The notes under the pieces are model-generated. The model saw only the letters and a program-made list of their open reading frames with translations, was not told the DNA's origin and searched no databases. From an uncultured Streptococcus sp. (GTDB lineage: Bacteria > Bacillota > Bacilli > Lactobacillales > Streptococcaceae), in assembly GCA_934215455.1 (NCBI GenBank), contig CAKPZX010000007.1, positions 1 through 48,345 of the forward strand: 48,345 nucleotides of DNA, written 5' to 3'. Shown one piece after another: positions 28,465 to 37,170 of the stretch. The number at the start of each line of letters is the position of its first letter. The first letter of the stretch is position 1. The position numbers and the translations under genes were made by a program.

Positions 28465-28722
28465 TTACTTCTTTGCTTCTTCCAGTTGTTTTTGAGTGCT
28501 CTTGAGTTCTCTTTTTAGGGAGAAGCCCTTTGAAAAATTAATCAAGTTCATGACGAATGCACCTAAGAGGACACAGAGCAAGATCAGAATGATCAAAGGC
28601 AATTTAAATTGGACCAAGAGGAAATTTACGGTAACCGATTGCATGTTTGCAAGGGAAATACCGGCAATCAATAAAATTAAAAGTAATAAAGCAATGTAGT
28701 GTAGATTATTTTTGTTCATCAT
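28465..28722 (-). CDS. LapA-domain (DUF1049) small membrane protein
   Basis: This 85-residue protein has two transmembrane helices (about 8-27 and 41-63) and a charged, probably coiled-coil tail (ELKSTQKQLEEAKK). It matches the lipopolysaccharide-assembly protein A domain family; in a Gram-positive that name has no functional meaning. Two adjacent ATG codons are possible starts (28722 or 28719); the second has better spacing from AAGGAG. It lies 7 bases after gatD and is probably the last gene of the murT-gatD unit. Confidence 0.8.
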   Translation of the reverse strand: MMNKNNLHYIALLLLILLIAGISLANMQSVTVNFLLVQFKLPLIILILLCVLLGAFVMNLINFSKGFSLKRELKSTQKQLEEAKK

Positions 28723-28729
28723 TATCTCC

Positions 28730-29518
28730 TTATTGTTCAGCAGGGGCCTTGCTTTTCACATCAGCGTACTCTTCAGGCTGCTCTAGGCTTAGAATCTCCT
28801 CATAAGCCGGTAGGGAAAGGTCCTTGCCATATTTATTTTTTAAAGCAGTGCTCACTAGGCGATAGGCCAAATTGGCATTTCGGGACAAGATAGGACCGTG
28901 GAAGTAGCTGCCAAAGACGTTCTTGTAATGAACCCCTTCGCCCCCATCTTCTTTGTTGTTCCCATTTCCATAGACGACCTTACCCAGCGGTTTTTCATCC
29001 TCCGCCAAGAAGGTCCGACCTTGGTGGTTTTCAAAACCATAATAGGTTTCGTTAAATTCTTCGTTATGGATTTTGATATCACCGATATAGCGGTTGTTAA
29101 CTTGGTTGAGCGTATAGTGGCCCATAATGCCAAGTCCCTCAATGCGTTTGCCAGAAGCTTCAATGTAGTATTGGCCTAGAAGCTGAAAGCCACCACAGAT
29201 AGCCAGGACCACGCCATTGTCATGAATGAAGCGTTCGAGGTCTTCTTTTTTATCTGGTAGATCCTCGGATACAATGGTCTGTTCGTAGTCTTGCCCGCCG
29301 CCGAAAAAGGCGATATCGTAGGCATCAGGGTCGAACCGGTCTTTGAGAGAGACGATATCAACAGTGACATGGGCTCCAAGCTTTTCCGCAACGTACTTGA
29401 GCATGAGGATATTCCCATTGTCCCCATAGGTATTCATTAAGTTGCCATAGAGATGGGCAATGCGCAGGCTGTAGGGATACTGTGCCTGATCAGAAGATTC
29501 TAGGGAAGTATAAGTCAT
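28730..29518 (-). CDS. gatD: Lipid II isoglutaminyl synthase, glutaminase subunit GatD
   Basis: GatD releases ammonia from glutamine for MurT, which amidates the alpha-carboxyl of D-Glu2 in lipid II. That reaction is needed for normal transpeptidation in streptococci and staphylococci. The 262-residue protein is a class I (triad) amidotransferase with nucleophile Cys108 in [11 protein letters not shown] and His207 in [12 protein letters not shown]; the oxyanion region is [10 protein letters not shown]. The N-terminus carries about 14 residues ([12 protein letters not shown] region) before the conserved LRIAHLYG. Its ATG overlaps the murT stop by one base (TAATG). Confidence 0.94.
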   Translation of the reverse strand: MTYTSLESSDQAQYPYSLRIAHLYGNLMNTYGDNGNILMLKYVAEKLGAHVTVDIVSLKDRFDPDAYDIAFFGGGQDYEQTIVSEDLPDKKEDLERFIHDNGVVLAICGGFQLLGQYYIEASGKRIEGLGIMGHYTLNQVNNRYIGDIKIHNEEFNETYYGFENHQGRTFLAEDEKPLGKVVYGNGNNKEDGGEGVHYKNVFGSYFHGPILSRNANLAYRLVSTALKNKYGKDLSLPAYEEILSLEQPEEYADVKSKAPAEQ

Positions 29519-30861
29519 TAGTGCATCTCCTTTTCAATCAGGTGTTCTTGGGCCAAGAGTTCACGGAATTCTAGCATGGCTGTATAGGTAGCTAAAATGT
29601 ATGCATGAGGGGTTTCCTGTTGCTGGATGCGTTGGAAGACCTCTTTTAATGCAGCCATTTCTGTGATCTTTTCTGCAGGATAGCCAGTGACCCGAAGTCG
29701 CCGAGCAATCTCAGAGTGGCGCACACCGCCAGCGTTGATCTCTGGGATGTCCATCTGGGTGATTTGCTCGAAGTCAGCATCCCAAATCCAGCTGGTATCA
29801 ATCCCATCTGCGTAGTTGGCATTGAGAAGAACGGACAAGCTAAAGGGATACGGTGCTAGTTTGATCATTTCAATGGCTTGGGTCGCACCAACCGGATTTT
29901 TAATCAGGACCAAGGTGCATTCCTTATCCCCAATCTTAAAGGTTTCTTGGCGACCAAAGACAGCGCGACTGCGATCAAATCCTTGCTTGATGACTTCAGG
30001 TTGTACTCCAAAGAATCCAGCAACGGAAACAGCTGCTATGGCATTATAGATGTTGTAGAGACCACCGATATTGATGTGGTAGTCTTGGCCTTGGATCCGG
30101 AATTGGGAAGAGCGATGGGTTAAAGACAGTAAGTCGGACACGGCATAAGTCAGAGGAGGCCGGTGGAACCCACAGTGTTCACAAACATAGTCGCCAAGGT
30201 TAGCATAGGTATTGAGCTTGTACTTGAGGATGTTGTGGCAATGCGGGCACAGGATTCCTTCCGTATTGTAATGGGCTAGTTGTGGCTCTGATTTTTCTGT
30301 ATCAAATCCATAATATTGGATCGGATTGGATAAGGTCTGACTATTAAAGAGCGGACTATCTCCATTTAACAGAACCGTCGCAGTTGGGACCTTGTGAATG
30401 GCATCCAAAATCATTTGGTAGGTCGTATAGATCTCTCCATAGCGGTCCATCTGATCCCGGAAAATATTGGTGACCACAAAAAGGCTGGGCTTAATATAAT
30501 CACAAATCCGAGAGAGGCTAGCCTCGTCGATTTCAAGTACCGCAATCGGTCGATTCGATTTCGAATGTTTGGCCCGTAAGAAGGTCGTCGTGATTCCCGA
30601 GATCATATTGGCCCCGCTTGGATTGGTTAAAATCGGTCCAAAAGCTTCTTGGAGAATGCCAACTGTTAGCGCAGTGGTCAAGGTTTTTCCATTTGTCCCT
30701 GTAATCACAACAATCTCATAGTTTTTGGCCAGTTGACTGAGAATATCTTTATCAAATTTGAGGGCTACTTTACCTGGTAGGGTTGATCCCCGCCCCATTT
30801 TTTCTAGAATAGAGCCGGAAAGCTTTCCTGCCAGAAGGCCCAAGGTTGTATTTATCTTCAT
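29518..30861 (-). CDS. murT: Lipid II isoglutaminyl synthase, ligase subunit MurT
   Basis: MurT is the ATP-dependent Mur-ligase-like subunit that activates D-Glu of lipid II and uses ammonia from GatD. The 447-residue protein has the P-loop GTNGKT (55-60), a Mur ligase central domain with an inserted zinc ribbon (Cys205, Cys208, Cys227, Cys230), and a C-terminal DUF1727 domain that binds GatD. The zinc ribbon is the family feature that separates MurT from MurC-F. The ATG at 30861 has no ribosome binding site in the preceding 20 bases, and a -10 box ends 7 bases upstream, so the message is probably leaderless. Confidence 0.94.
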   Translation of the reverse strand: MKINTTLGLLAGKLSGSILEKMGRGSTLPGKVALKFDKDILSQLAKNYEIVVITGTNGKTLTTALTVGILQEAFGPILTNPSGANMISGITTTFLRAKHSKSNRPIAVLEIDEASLSRICDYIKPSLFVVTNIFRDQMDRYGEIYTTYQMILDAIHKVPTATVLLNGDSPLFNSQTLSNPIQYYGFDTEKSEPQLAHYNTEGILCPHCHNILKYKLNTYANLGDYVCEHCGFHRPPLTYAVSDLLSLTHRSSQFRIQGQDYHINIGGLYNIYNAIAAVSVAGFFGVQPEVIKQGFDRSRAVFGRQETFKIGDKECTLVLIKNPVGATQAIEMIKLAPYPFSLSVLLNANYADGIDTSWIWDADFEQITQMDIPEINAGGVRHSEIARRLRVTGYPAEKITEMAALKEVFQRIQQQETPHAYILATYTAMLEFRELLAQEHLIEKEMH

Positions 30862-30868
30862 AAATCAT

Positions 30869-30877
30869 ATTTTATCA
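30869..30877 (-). promoter_or_regulatory. Extended -10 promoter of murT-gatD
   Basis: On the minus strand TGATAAAAT is a TGn-extended -10 box (hexamer TAAAAT at 30874-30869). Seven bases (ATGATTT) separate it from the murT ATG. No -35 is obvious. Confidence 0.6.
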
Positions 30878-30917
30878 TAAAAAGCATCAGAAGGTTACAG
30901 AAAAATCTGTTGAAACA

Positions 30918-30926
30918 TGTTATAAT
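30918..30926 (+). promoter_or_regulatory. Extended -10 promoter of cdaA
   Basis: TGTTATAAT is a perfect TATAAT with a TGn extension, 39 bases before the cdaA ATG. It is divergent from the murT promoter, about 40 bases away. The -35 region is weak. Confidence 0.65.
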
Positions 30927-30964
30927 AAGGTGATGTCTTTTAGAGAAGTGGTAGGTTTGAGAAT

Positions 30965-31813
30965 ATGAATATTCAACAGTTTACAAATCCACAATTTTGG
31001 ACCAGTTTGTTCCCGAATTGGTGGAGTATTATTATCAATATCATTGATATTGCCCTGGTGGCTTGGTTGTTGTATTTTTTGATCAAGGCCATCGTAGGGA
31101 CTAAGATCATGATTTTGGTTCGTGGAGTTATTATCTTTTTCTTGGTGCAGTTTTTAGCCAATTTCTTAGGGCTCACGACTATTTCATGGCTGATCAATCA
31201 AGTGATTACTTATGGGGTTATCGCCCTGGTTGTGATTTTCTCTCCTGAGATTCGGATTGGTTTAGAGCGTCTGGGTCGAGCGACAGAATTCTTTACGACG
31301 AGTGAAGTCAGTCAGGAAGAGAAGATGGTGCAGGCCTATGTTAAGGCAGTAGCTTATATGAGCCCACGTAAAATTGGTGCCTTGGTAGCCATTCAAGGAG
31401 CTAGAACCCTTCAGGAATATATTTCCACAGGGATTCCTCTAGATGCAGATATTTCAGGAGAATTGCTGATTAATATCTTCATTCCTAATACTCCTTTACA
31501 CGATGGTGCCGTCATTGTTCGCAATGATAAAATCGCCGTTTCTTGTGCCTACCTGCCCTTGACGGAAAACACTGGAATTTCAAAAGAGTTTGGAACGCGT
31601 CACCGTGCAGCCATTGGTTTATCTGAAGTTTCTGATGCCTTTACTTTTGTGGTATCAGAAGAAACGGGCGGGATCTCTGTGACTTACAATGGAACTTTCC
31701 GACACGATTTAACCTTAGAAGAATTCGAGGCAGAATTGAGAGCCTTCTTGGTTCCTGAAGAGAATAAAACGACTAGTTGGAAAGAGCGTCTATTTGGGAG
31801 GGTGACAAAATGA
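30965..31813 (+). CDS. cdaA: Diadenylate cyclase CdaA
   Basis: CdaA makes c-di-AMP from two ATP; this second messenger controls potassium uptake, osmotic balance and wall stability. The 282-residue protein has three N-terminal membrane helices (about 15-90) and a cytoplasmic DAC domain with the catalytic motifs DGA (180-182) and RHR (212-214). The ribosome site is weak. Its stop overlaps the cdaR start (ATGA), so enzyme and regulator are translationally coupled. The order cdaA-cdaR-glmM is the conserved Firmicute cluster. Confidence 0.95.
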   Translation: MNIQQFTNPQFWTSLFPNWWSIIINIIDIALVAWLLYFLIKAIVGTKIMILVRGVIIFFLVQFLANFLGLTTISWLINQVITYGVIALVVIFSPEIRIGLERLGRATEFFTTSEVSQEEKMVQAYVKAVAYMSPRKIGALVAIQGARTLQEYISTGIPLDADISGELLINIFIPNTPLHDGAVIVRNDKIAVSCAYLPLTENTGISKEFGTRHRAAIGLSEVSDAFTFVVSEETGGISVTYNGTFRHDLTLEEFEAELRAFLVPEENKTTSWKERLFGRVTK

Positions 31814-32559
31814 GATCGAAAAAAGAATTTCTTTATGTTTTCGCCTCCGTCTTATTGTCCTTTATCTTGTTTATCAATGCGTCATCCTTTAATTTTCAAA
31901 ATAATAGCAGCGCTAGACAAGTGAGTTCAGAGACCTACACCAATACCTTGACCAATATTCCGATTGATGCCAAGTACAATGACAAGACATACTTTGTCAG
32001 TGGGTTAACATCCGAGGTAACGGTCTTTCTAAAGGGTTCAAACCGGGTCGCTCTAGCAAGCGAAATGCAGCCGGGAACGCGGAAGTTTCGCGTGGTAGCG
32101 GATCTTCGTAAGGCCAAGGAAGGTACCGTTGAAGTGCCGTTGATTGTAGAAGATCTTCCGGCTGGTTTGACCGCAACCGTAGAGCCTCAGAAAGTTTCTG
32201 TAAAAATCGGGAAGAAAGCGAAAAAAACGTTTGCGGTCAGGGCTACGATCCCGGACAATCAAATTGTGGATGGAATAACGGTTTCGGATATTACTCTTGA
32301 AACCACCAAGGTAGAAGTGACCAGCGATCAAGAAACCTTGAGTCGCATTGATCATGTCGAAGCTGTCTTCCCATCCAGTGAGATCATCAGTGGAAATTAT
32401 AGCGGAACTCTTTCATTAAATCCGGTGGATGCTCAAGGAAATGGTCTACCAGGCTTGGTCAATCCGAGTGAAACAAGGATTCAAGTAACCACAAAGAGTA
32501 GCTCGTCTACGTCAAGCTCTAGCAGTTCGTCGTCGACCTCCTCCAGTTCAAGTAATTAG
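31810..32559 (+). CDS. cdaR: CdaA regulator CdaR (YbbR-domain protein)
   Basis: CdaR modulates CdaA from the outside of the membrane. The 249-residue protein has an N-terminal signal anchor (about 8-27) and two YbbR-type beta domains (about 40-220). Start at ATG 31810, which overlaps the cdaA stop by 4 bases and follows GGGAGGGTGACAAA; an in-frame upstream TTG lies inside cdaA and is not used. The last 20 residues are odd: positions 230-248 are 17 Ser and 2 Thr, then Asn. This low-complexity tail is not part of the YbbR fold and echoes the Ser-rich stalk of the adhesin two genes on. Confidence 0.92.
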   Translation: MRSKKEFLYVFASVLLSFILFINASSFNFQNNSSARQVSSETYTNTLTNIPIDAKYNDKTYFVSGLTSEVTVFLKGSNRVALASEMQPGTRKFRVVADLRKAKEGTVEVPLIVEDLPAGLTATVEPQKVSVKIGKKAKKTFAVRATIPDNQIVDGITVSDITLETTKVEVTSDQETLSRIDHVEAVFPSSEIISGNYSGTLSLNPVDAQGNGLPGLVNPSETRIQVTTKSSSSTSSSSSSSSTSSSSSN

Positions 32560-32581
32560 AAAGTAAAAAAGGTAATAAAGA

Positions 32582-33931
32582 ATGGGTAAATATTTTGGAA
32601 CGGACGGTGTCCGTGGAGAAGCAAATGTAGAATTAACGCCAGAATTGGCTTTTAAACTAGGCCGTTTCGGTGGCTATGTGTTGAGCCAACATGAAGAAGA
32701 AACACCCTTGGTATTTGTTGGACGTGATACACGTATTTCTGGTGAAATGTTAGAGCATGCCTTAATTGCTGGCCTCTTATCTGTTGGAATTCGCGTCTAC
32801 AAGTTGGGTGTGATTGCAACGCCAGGTGTCGCTTATCTAGTTCGTACAGAAAAAGCCAGCGCTGGAGTTATGATTTCTGCTAGCCACAATCCAGCCTTGG
32901 ACAATGGCATCAAATTCTTTGGTGGTGATGGCTTCAAATTGGATGATGATCGCGAACTTGAAATTGAAGCCTTGCTTGATGCTGCTGAAGATACCCTTCC
33001 ACGTCCAAGTGCCCAAGGTTTAGGAACGGTCATGGAATATCCAGAAGGCTTGCGTAAGTATCAAGAATTCCTTGTATCGACAGGTGTCCAACTCGAGGGC
33101 ATGCACGTAGTCTTAGATACAGCAAATGGTGCAGCCTCTACCAGTGCTCGTCAAATCTTTGCAGATTTGGGAGCTCATTTGACCGTCATCGGTGAAAACC
33201 CAGATGGTTTGAACATCAATGATGGGGTTGGTTCTACTCACCCAGAACATTTGCAAGAGAAAGTAAAAGAAGTGGGTGCAGCGATTGGTCTTGCTTTTGA
33301 CGGAGATAGCGATCGCTTGATTGCTGTTGATGAAAATGGAGAGATCGTAGACGGCGATAAGATCATGTACATCATCGGTTCTTATCTTTCAAGCAAGGGC
33401 TTGCTCGAAAAAAATACGATCGTCACAACCGTCATGTCCAATCTCGGCTTCCACAAGGCATTAGATGCGAAGGGGATTCAAAAAGAAATCACAGCTGTTG
33501 GAGACCGTTATGTGGTTGAAGAAATGCGAAAATCAGGTTACAATCTTGGTGGTGAACAATCTGGTCACGTAGTCATCATGGATTACAACACGACTGGTGA
33601 TGGTCAATTAACAGGCGTTCAATTGACTAAAATCATGAAAGAAACCGGTAAGAAATTATCCGAATTGGCTGCTGAAGTAACCATTTATCCACAAAAACTG
33701 GTCAATATCCGGGTTGAAAATAGCATGAAAGACAAGGCGATGGAAGTACCCGCTATCCGTGAAATCATTGAAAAAATGGAAGCGGAAATGGCAGGAAATG
33801 GCCGCATCCTCGTGCGTCCAAGTGGAACTGAACCCCTTCTTCGTGTGATGGCAGAAGCACCAACCCATGAAGAAGTGGACTACTATGTAGATACCATTGC
33901 TGCAATTGTTCAAGCAGAAATCGGACTTTAA
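32582..33931 (+). CDS. glmM: Phosphoglucosamine mutase GlmM
   Basis: GlmM converts glucosamine-6-phosphate to glucosamine-1-phosphate on the way to UDP-GlcNAc. In Firmicutes it also binds CdaA and inhibits it, which explains the gene cluster. The 449-residue protein has the phosphoserine Ser101 in [14 protein letters not shown], the magnesium loop DGDSDR (about 240-245), the sugar loop GGEQSGH and the phosphate-binding [23 protein letters not shown] precedes the ATG. No terminator follows; the next gene starts 47 bases on, after a stem-loop lacking a T-tract. Confidence 0.96.
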   Translation: MGKYFGTDGVRGEANVELTPELAFKLGRFGGYVLSQHEEETPLVFVGRDTRISGEMLEHALIAGLLSVGIRVYKLGVIATPGVAYLVRTEKASAGVMISASHNPALDNGIKFFGGDGFKLDDDRELEIEALLDAAEDTLPRPSAQGLGTVMEYPEGLRKYQEFLVSTGVQLEGMHVVLDTANGAASTSARQIFADLGAHLTVIGENPDGLNINDGVGSTHPEHLQEKVKEVGAAIGLAFDGDSDRLIAVDENGEIVDGDKIMYIIGSYLSSKGLLEKNTIVTTVMSNLGFHKALDAKGIQKEITAVGDRYVVEEMRKSGYNLGGEQSGHVVIMDYNTTGDGQLTGVQLTKIMKETGKKLSELAAEVTIYPQKLVNIRVENSMKDKAMEVPAIREIIEKMEAEMAGNGRILVRPSGTEPLLRVMAEAPTHEEVDYYVDTIAAIVQAEIGL

Positions 33932-33947
33932 CCTTGTAAAAAACATG

Positions 33948-33965
33948 GCTCGCAAATAGGCGAGC
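33948..33965 (+). other. Stem-loop between glmM and the adhesin gene
   Basis: A perfect 6-bp GC stem GCTCGC/GCGAGC (33948-33953 with 33960-33965) closes an AAATAG loop. It lacks a T-tract and ends directly before the AGAGGAGG ribosome site. It could slow degradation or tune translation of the adhesin. I see no promoter in the 47-base gap. Confidence 0.6.
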
Positions 33966-33978
33966 AGAGGAGGTATAT

Positions 33979-35340
33979 ATGAAACAGGTTCGTCAAATTG
34001 TATGGGCACTTGCCTTAGTGCTAACGATTCTATTCACGGCTGGTTTGACTAAAACAATTCATGCTGCAGAAGTCTCGTCATATACACAGTCAGCACGTCT
34101 AACGAAAGACGGTAACACGCTAACAAATGGGAGCAAGGTGTTGACAAATGAAAAATTGTCAGCAAGTATTTATTTAGCCTTTCCAGATTCGCAAACTATT
34201 CAAGCTGGTGATACCTTAACTCTTAGTTTGCCAAAAGAATTAGCCCTATACACAGCACTGGAATTCAATGTTCTTGAGGAAGGACAATCAAATGGTCAGA
34301 CGGTGGGGAAAGCTGTCGTTGATACAGCTAAGAAAACAGTGACCGTTACCTTTAATGATTATTTCGCATCTCATCCACTCAACAAACGAGTTGCTCTGCA
34401 TTTTGATGTAAAAGTAGACTCAGAAGTGGTTACTAAAACATCTCCAATCCAATTTAAACTAGGAAATACAGATTTTTCCTTGAATTATGAAAAAACAGCT
34501 GGAGAAGCTGGGGACTATGAGATGAAATACGGATATCAAGATAAGTCTGATCCAACCATTGTTAAATGGCGTATTCTCTTAAATGCTCGCCAAGATATGC
34601 TTCGAGGAATGGTCATTAAAGACCAATTTGGGGATGGTTTAACATTGGTTGAAGGTAGCTTACGTGCGGTTCGCTATGCTCCTGTAGCAGGTGGGATTAA
34701 GAACGAAGCTCAGATCTTGACTCTCCCAGTTCTGGATAACTTTACTAAAAAAGCTGTTTTCGATAAGAATGCAGATGGCAAGATCACTGGTTTTACTATT
34801 GAATTTGGTGATAACTACAATTGGCCAATGTATATTGAATATTCTACGAAAGTGGCACCTGGAACGAAAGTAGGCGATATTGTCCATAATACATTAACAT
34901 GGACGGCAACCAATTTCCCAGCACCTCGTACCTTGACCCGTGAGGTGAGATTGGAAACAGGATCTGGAGAGGGATTAGGTGAGAAAGAACAAACACCACC
35001 GACTCCTAGCTCAACCTCCTCATCAAGTTCTAGTTCTTCATCAAGCTCATCATCTTCAACGAGTTCTAGTTCTTCATCAAGCTCATCATCTTCAACGAGT
35101 TCTAGTTCTTCATCAAGTTCATCATCTTCATCGAGTTCCAGTTCTACATCGAACTCAACATCCACATCAAGTTCTTCATTGAAATCATCTTCATCTTCTG
35201 TTAAAGAAGAAGCTCCAAAACCTGGTAAGAAAAAAGTTCTTCCAAGTACAGGTGAAAAGATGACACCGGTGGTTCTTGTCATGGGTGTCTTCCTAGCAGT
35301 TCTATCGGTTGGAATTTTACGTGTAAGAAAAGATTCTTAA
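33979..35340 (+). CDS. Serine-rich LPXTG surface adhesin
   Basis: This 453-residue cell-wall protein has a signal peptide (1-30, ending HAA), then two immunoglobulin-like adhesion domains (about 31-180 and 181-330). These resemble the SdrG/collagen-adhesin type folds, with segments such as DTLTLSLP, VTVTFNDYF and WRILLNA. A Ser/Thr stalk (about 337-405) and the sorting signal LPSTG (421-425) with hydrophobic helix and RVRKDS tail follow. Sortase A should link it to peptidoglycan. Family assignment of the adhesion domains is moderate, and the ligand is unknown. It appears to share a transcript with glmM (AGAGGAGG site, no promoter in the gap) and is closed by its own terminator. Confidence 0.85.
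   Translation: MKQVRQIVWALALVLTILFTAGLTKTIHAAEVSSYTQSARLTKDGNTLTNGSKVLTNEKLSASIYLAFPDSQTIQAGDTLTLSLPKELALYTALEFNVLEEGQSNGQTVGKAVVDTAKKTVTVTFNDYFASHPLNKRVALHFDVKVDSEVVTKTSPIQFKLGNTDFSLNYEKTAGEAGDYEMKYGYQDKSDPTIVKWRILLNARQDMLRGMVIKDQFGDGLTLVEGSLRAVRYAPVAGGIKNEAQILTLPVLDNFTKKAVFDKNADGKITGFTIEFGDNYNWPMYIEYSTKVAPGTKVGDIVHNTLTWTATNFPAPRTLTREVRLETGSGEGLGEKEQTPPTPSSTSSSSSSSSSSSSSSTSSSSSSSSSSSTSSSSSSSSSSSSSSSSTSNSTSTSSSSLKSSSSSVKEEAPKPGKKKVLPSTGEKMTPVVLVMGVFLAVLSVGILRVRKDS
35026..35133 (+). repeat. Three 36-bp repeats in the Ser-rich stalk
   Basis: Units start at 35026, 35062 and 35098. Each encodes eleven Ser and one Thr (or Ser) using mixed AGT, TCT, TCA and AGC codons. Units 1 and 2 are identical; unit 3 has two changes. 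Slippage here would alter stalk length without shifting frame. Confidence 0.85.
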
Positions 35341-35351
35341 AATGATCAATG

Positions 35352-35379
35352 AAAGATCAGACTTCTGTCTGATCTTTTT
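35352..35379 (+). terminator. Terminator after the adhesin gene
   Basis: An 11-bp stem AAAGATCAGAC/GTCTGATCTTT (35352-35362 with 35367-35377) has a TTCT loop and a T run. Confidence 0.93.
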
Positions 35380-35392
35380 GTGTAGGCTCGAT

Positions 35393-35425
35393 TTGAAAAA
35401 TCCCCTATTTCGTGGTAAAATAGGG
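35393..35425 (+). promoter_or_regulatory. Promoter of the DUF4044-obgE unit, with overlapping inverted repeat
   Basis: TTGAAA (35393-35398), 17 bases, then TAAAAT (35416-35421) with a TGG extension makes a strong promoter. A perfect inverted repeat CCCTATTT (35403-35410) / AAATAGGG (35418-35425) straddles the -10 box with a 7-base spacer, a candidate operator. Confidence 0.75.
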
Positions 35426-35457
35426 CTAATGAATTTATAGTAATCGAGGTATTAGAA

Positions 35458-35589
35458 GTGGCTTTTGGAGATAACGGAAAACGTAAAAAAACACCATTTG
35501 AAATGATCACGATGGTGGTCATTGTGATTATGTTGATTGTAACGGTTGGTGCAATCTTTGCAACCGCAATTGGTGCTCTTTCTTACTAA
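35458..35589 (+). CDS. DUF4044 family miniprotein
   Basis: This 43-residue protein has the sequence start MAFGDNGKRKKTPFEM, a basic cytoplasmic head, followed by one transmembrane helix (about 18-40) ending GALSY. It matches the short streptococcal DUF4044 family; function unknown. The start codon is GTG at 35458, with GAGG 8 bases before it. It lies 33 bases ahead of obgE and is probably transcribed with it. Confidence 0.8.
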   Translation: MAFGDNGKRKKTPFEMITMVVIVIMLIVTVGAIFATAIGALSY

Positions 35590-35622
35590 GACGCACACAG
35601 AAATAAAGGAAATCATCTATTT

Positions 35623-36936
35623 ATGAGTATGTTTTTAGATACAGCCAAGATTAAGGTCAAGGCTGGAAATGGCGGCGATGGCATGGTGGCCTTTCGCCGT
35701 GAAAAATATGTCCCTAATGGCGGGCCTTGGGGTGGTGATGGAGGTCGTGGTGGCAATGTCATCTTCGTAGTAGACGAAGGCTTGCGCACCTTGATGGACT
35801 TCCGTTATAACCGTCATTTCAAAGCCCAAAATGGGGAAAAAGGAATGACCAAAGGGATGCACGGACGGGGAGCAGAAGATCTCTATGTACGAGTCCCTCA
35901 AGGAACGACCGTCCGAGATGCAGAGACTGGTAAGGTCATTACAGACCTAGTTGAAAATGGACAAGAGTACATTGTCGCCCACGGTGGCCGTGGCGGACGT
36001 GGAAATATTCGTTTTGCCACTCCAAAGAATCCAGCTCCAGAGATTTCTGAGAACGGGGAACCTGGTCAAGAACGCGAACTCGAATTAGAGCTCAAGGTCT
36101 TGGCAGACGTTGGTTTGGTTGGCTTCCCATCAGTAGGGAAATCAACCCTTCTTAGTGTCATCACTTCAGCCAAACCAAAGATTGGAGCTTATCATTTCAC
36201 TACCATCGTTCCAAACTTGGGCATGGTTCGGACGCCATCAGGTGAATCCTTTGCAGTCGCAGACCTTCCTGGATTGATTGAAGGAGCTAGCCAAGGTGTT
36301 GGACTAGGAACCCAGTTCCTTCGTCACATCGAGCGCACCCGTGTTATCTTGCATGTTATTGATATGTCAGCCAGTGAAGGACGCGATCCTTATGAAGATT
36401 ATGTTCAAATCAATAAAGAGCTTGAAACCTATAATCTTCGTTTGATGGAACGTCCTCAGATTATCGTGGCAAATAAGATGGATATGCCGGAGAGCCAAGA
36501 AAATTTGAAAGAGTTCAAGAAGAAATTGGCAGCCAATTACGATGAGTTTGATGAACTGCCACAGATCTTCCCGATCTCTAGTTTGGCGCATCAAGGTTTG
36601 GACAACTTGTTAGAAGCAACGGCAGAATTGTTAGACAAAACGCCAGAATTCCTCTTGTATTCAGAAGACGAAATGGCCCAAGAAGAAGTCTACTATGGCT
36701 TTGATGAAGACCAGCCAGCCTTTGACATCAGTCGGGATGACGATGCCGCTTGGGTCTTGTCTGGTGAAAAACTTGAAAAACTCTTTAATATGACGAATTT
36801 CGATCGTGATGAAGCGGTCATGAAATTTGCTCGTCAATTGCGTGGCATGGGTGTTGATGAAGCTCTCCGTGCGCGTGGGGCAAAAGATGGCGATATTGTC
36901 CGGATCGGTAAATTTGAATTTGAGTTTGTAGATTAG
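35623..36936 (+). CDS. obgE: GTPase ObgE (CgtA)
   Basis: Obg is an essential GTPase that associates with the 50S ribosome and links assembly to stress state. The 437-residue protein has the glycine-rich Obg fold (about 1-158), the G domain with G1 GFPSVGKST (167-175), G3 DLPGLIEGA and G4 NKMD, and a C-terminal OCT domain (about 355-437) ending in [16 protein letters not shown] lies 12 bases before the ATG at 35623; a second ATG (35629) is an alternative with tighter conservation. The neighbouring gene order is typical of streptococci. Confidence 0.95.
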   Translation: MSMFLDTAKIKVKAGNGGDGMVAFRREKYVPNGGPWGGDGGRGGNVIFVVDEGLRTLMDFRYNRHFKAQNGEKGMTKGMHGRGAEDLYVRVPQGTTVRDAETGKVITDLVENGQEYIVAHGGRGGRGNIRFATPKNPAPEISENGEPGQERELELELKVLADVGLVGFPSVGKSTLLSVITSAKPKIGAYHFTTIVPNLGMVRTPSGESFAVADLPGLIEGASQGVGLGTQFLRHIERTRVILHVIDMSASEGRDPYEDYVQINKELETYNLRLMERPQIIVANKMDMPESQENLKEFKKKLAANYDEFDELPQIFPISSLAHQGLDNLLEATAELLDKTPEFLLYSEDEMAQEEVYYGFDEDQPAFDISRDDDAAWVLSGEKLEKLFNMTNFDRDEAVMKFARQLRGMGVDEALRARGAKDGDIVRIGKFEFEFVD

Positions 36937-36987
36937 GATAGATCCCCAGAGGATCAAGGATTCCAAATAAGAAGTGAGGCTTTTTCA

Positions 36988-37152
36988 GTGGGAGATAAAC
37001 CAATATCTTTTCGAGATGAAAATGGAAATTTTGTTTCAGCAGCCGATGTTTGGAATGCTGAAAAACTAGAAGAACTCTTTAATACGCTAAATCCTAAGCG
37101 CAAATTGCGCTTACAAAGGGAAAAATTAGCAAAAGAAAACCAGCAGAAGTAA
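36988..37152 (+). CDS. Small basic protein of unknown function (54 residues)
   Basis: This predicted cytoplasmic protein is 54 residues long, beginning MGDKPISFRDENGNFVSAAD and ending in a strongly basic stretch (NPKRKLRLQREKLAKEN). The start is GTG at 36988 with GTGAGG 8 bases upstream. It lies 51 bases after obgE and 18 before ridA, on the same strand with good codon structure, so it is probably a real operon member. I do not recognise the family. The acidic-then-basic pattern could suit RNA or protein contact, but that is speculation. Confidence 0.65.
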   Translation: MGDKPISFRDENGNFVSAADVWNAEKLEELFNTLNPKRKLRLQREKLAKENQQK

Positions 37153-37170
37153 ATAGACTTGGAGAATACT

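Noticed and set aside
34815..35282. Minus-strand open frame of 155 codons rich in Asp, Glu and Leu
   Set aside because: It is the antisense reading of the adhesin serine repeat; its composition is forced by the Ser codons, and it has no ribosome site.
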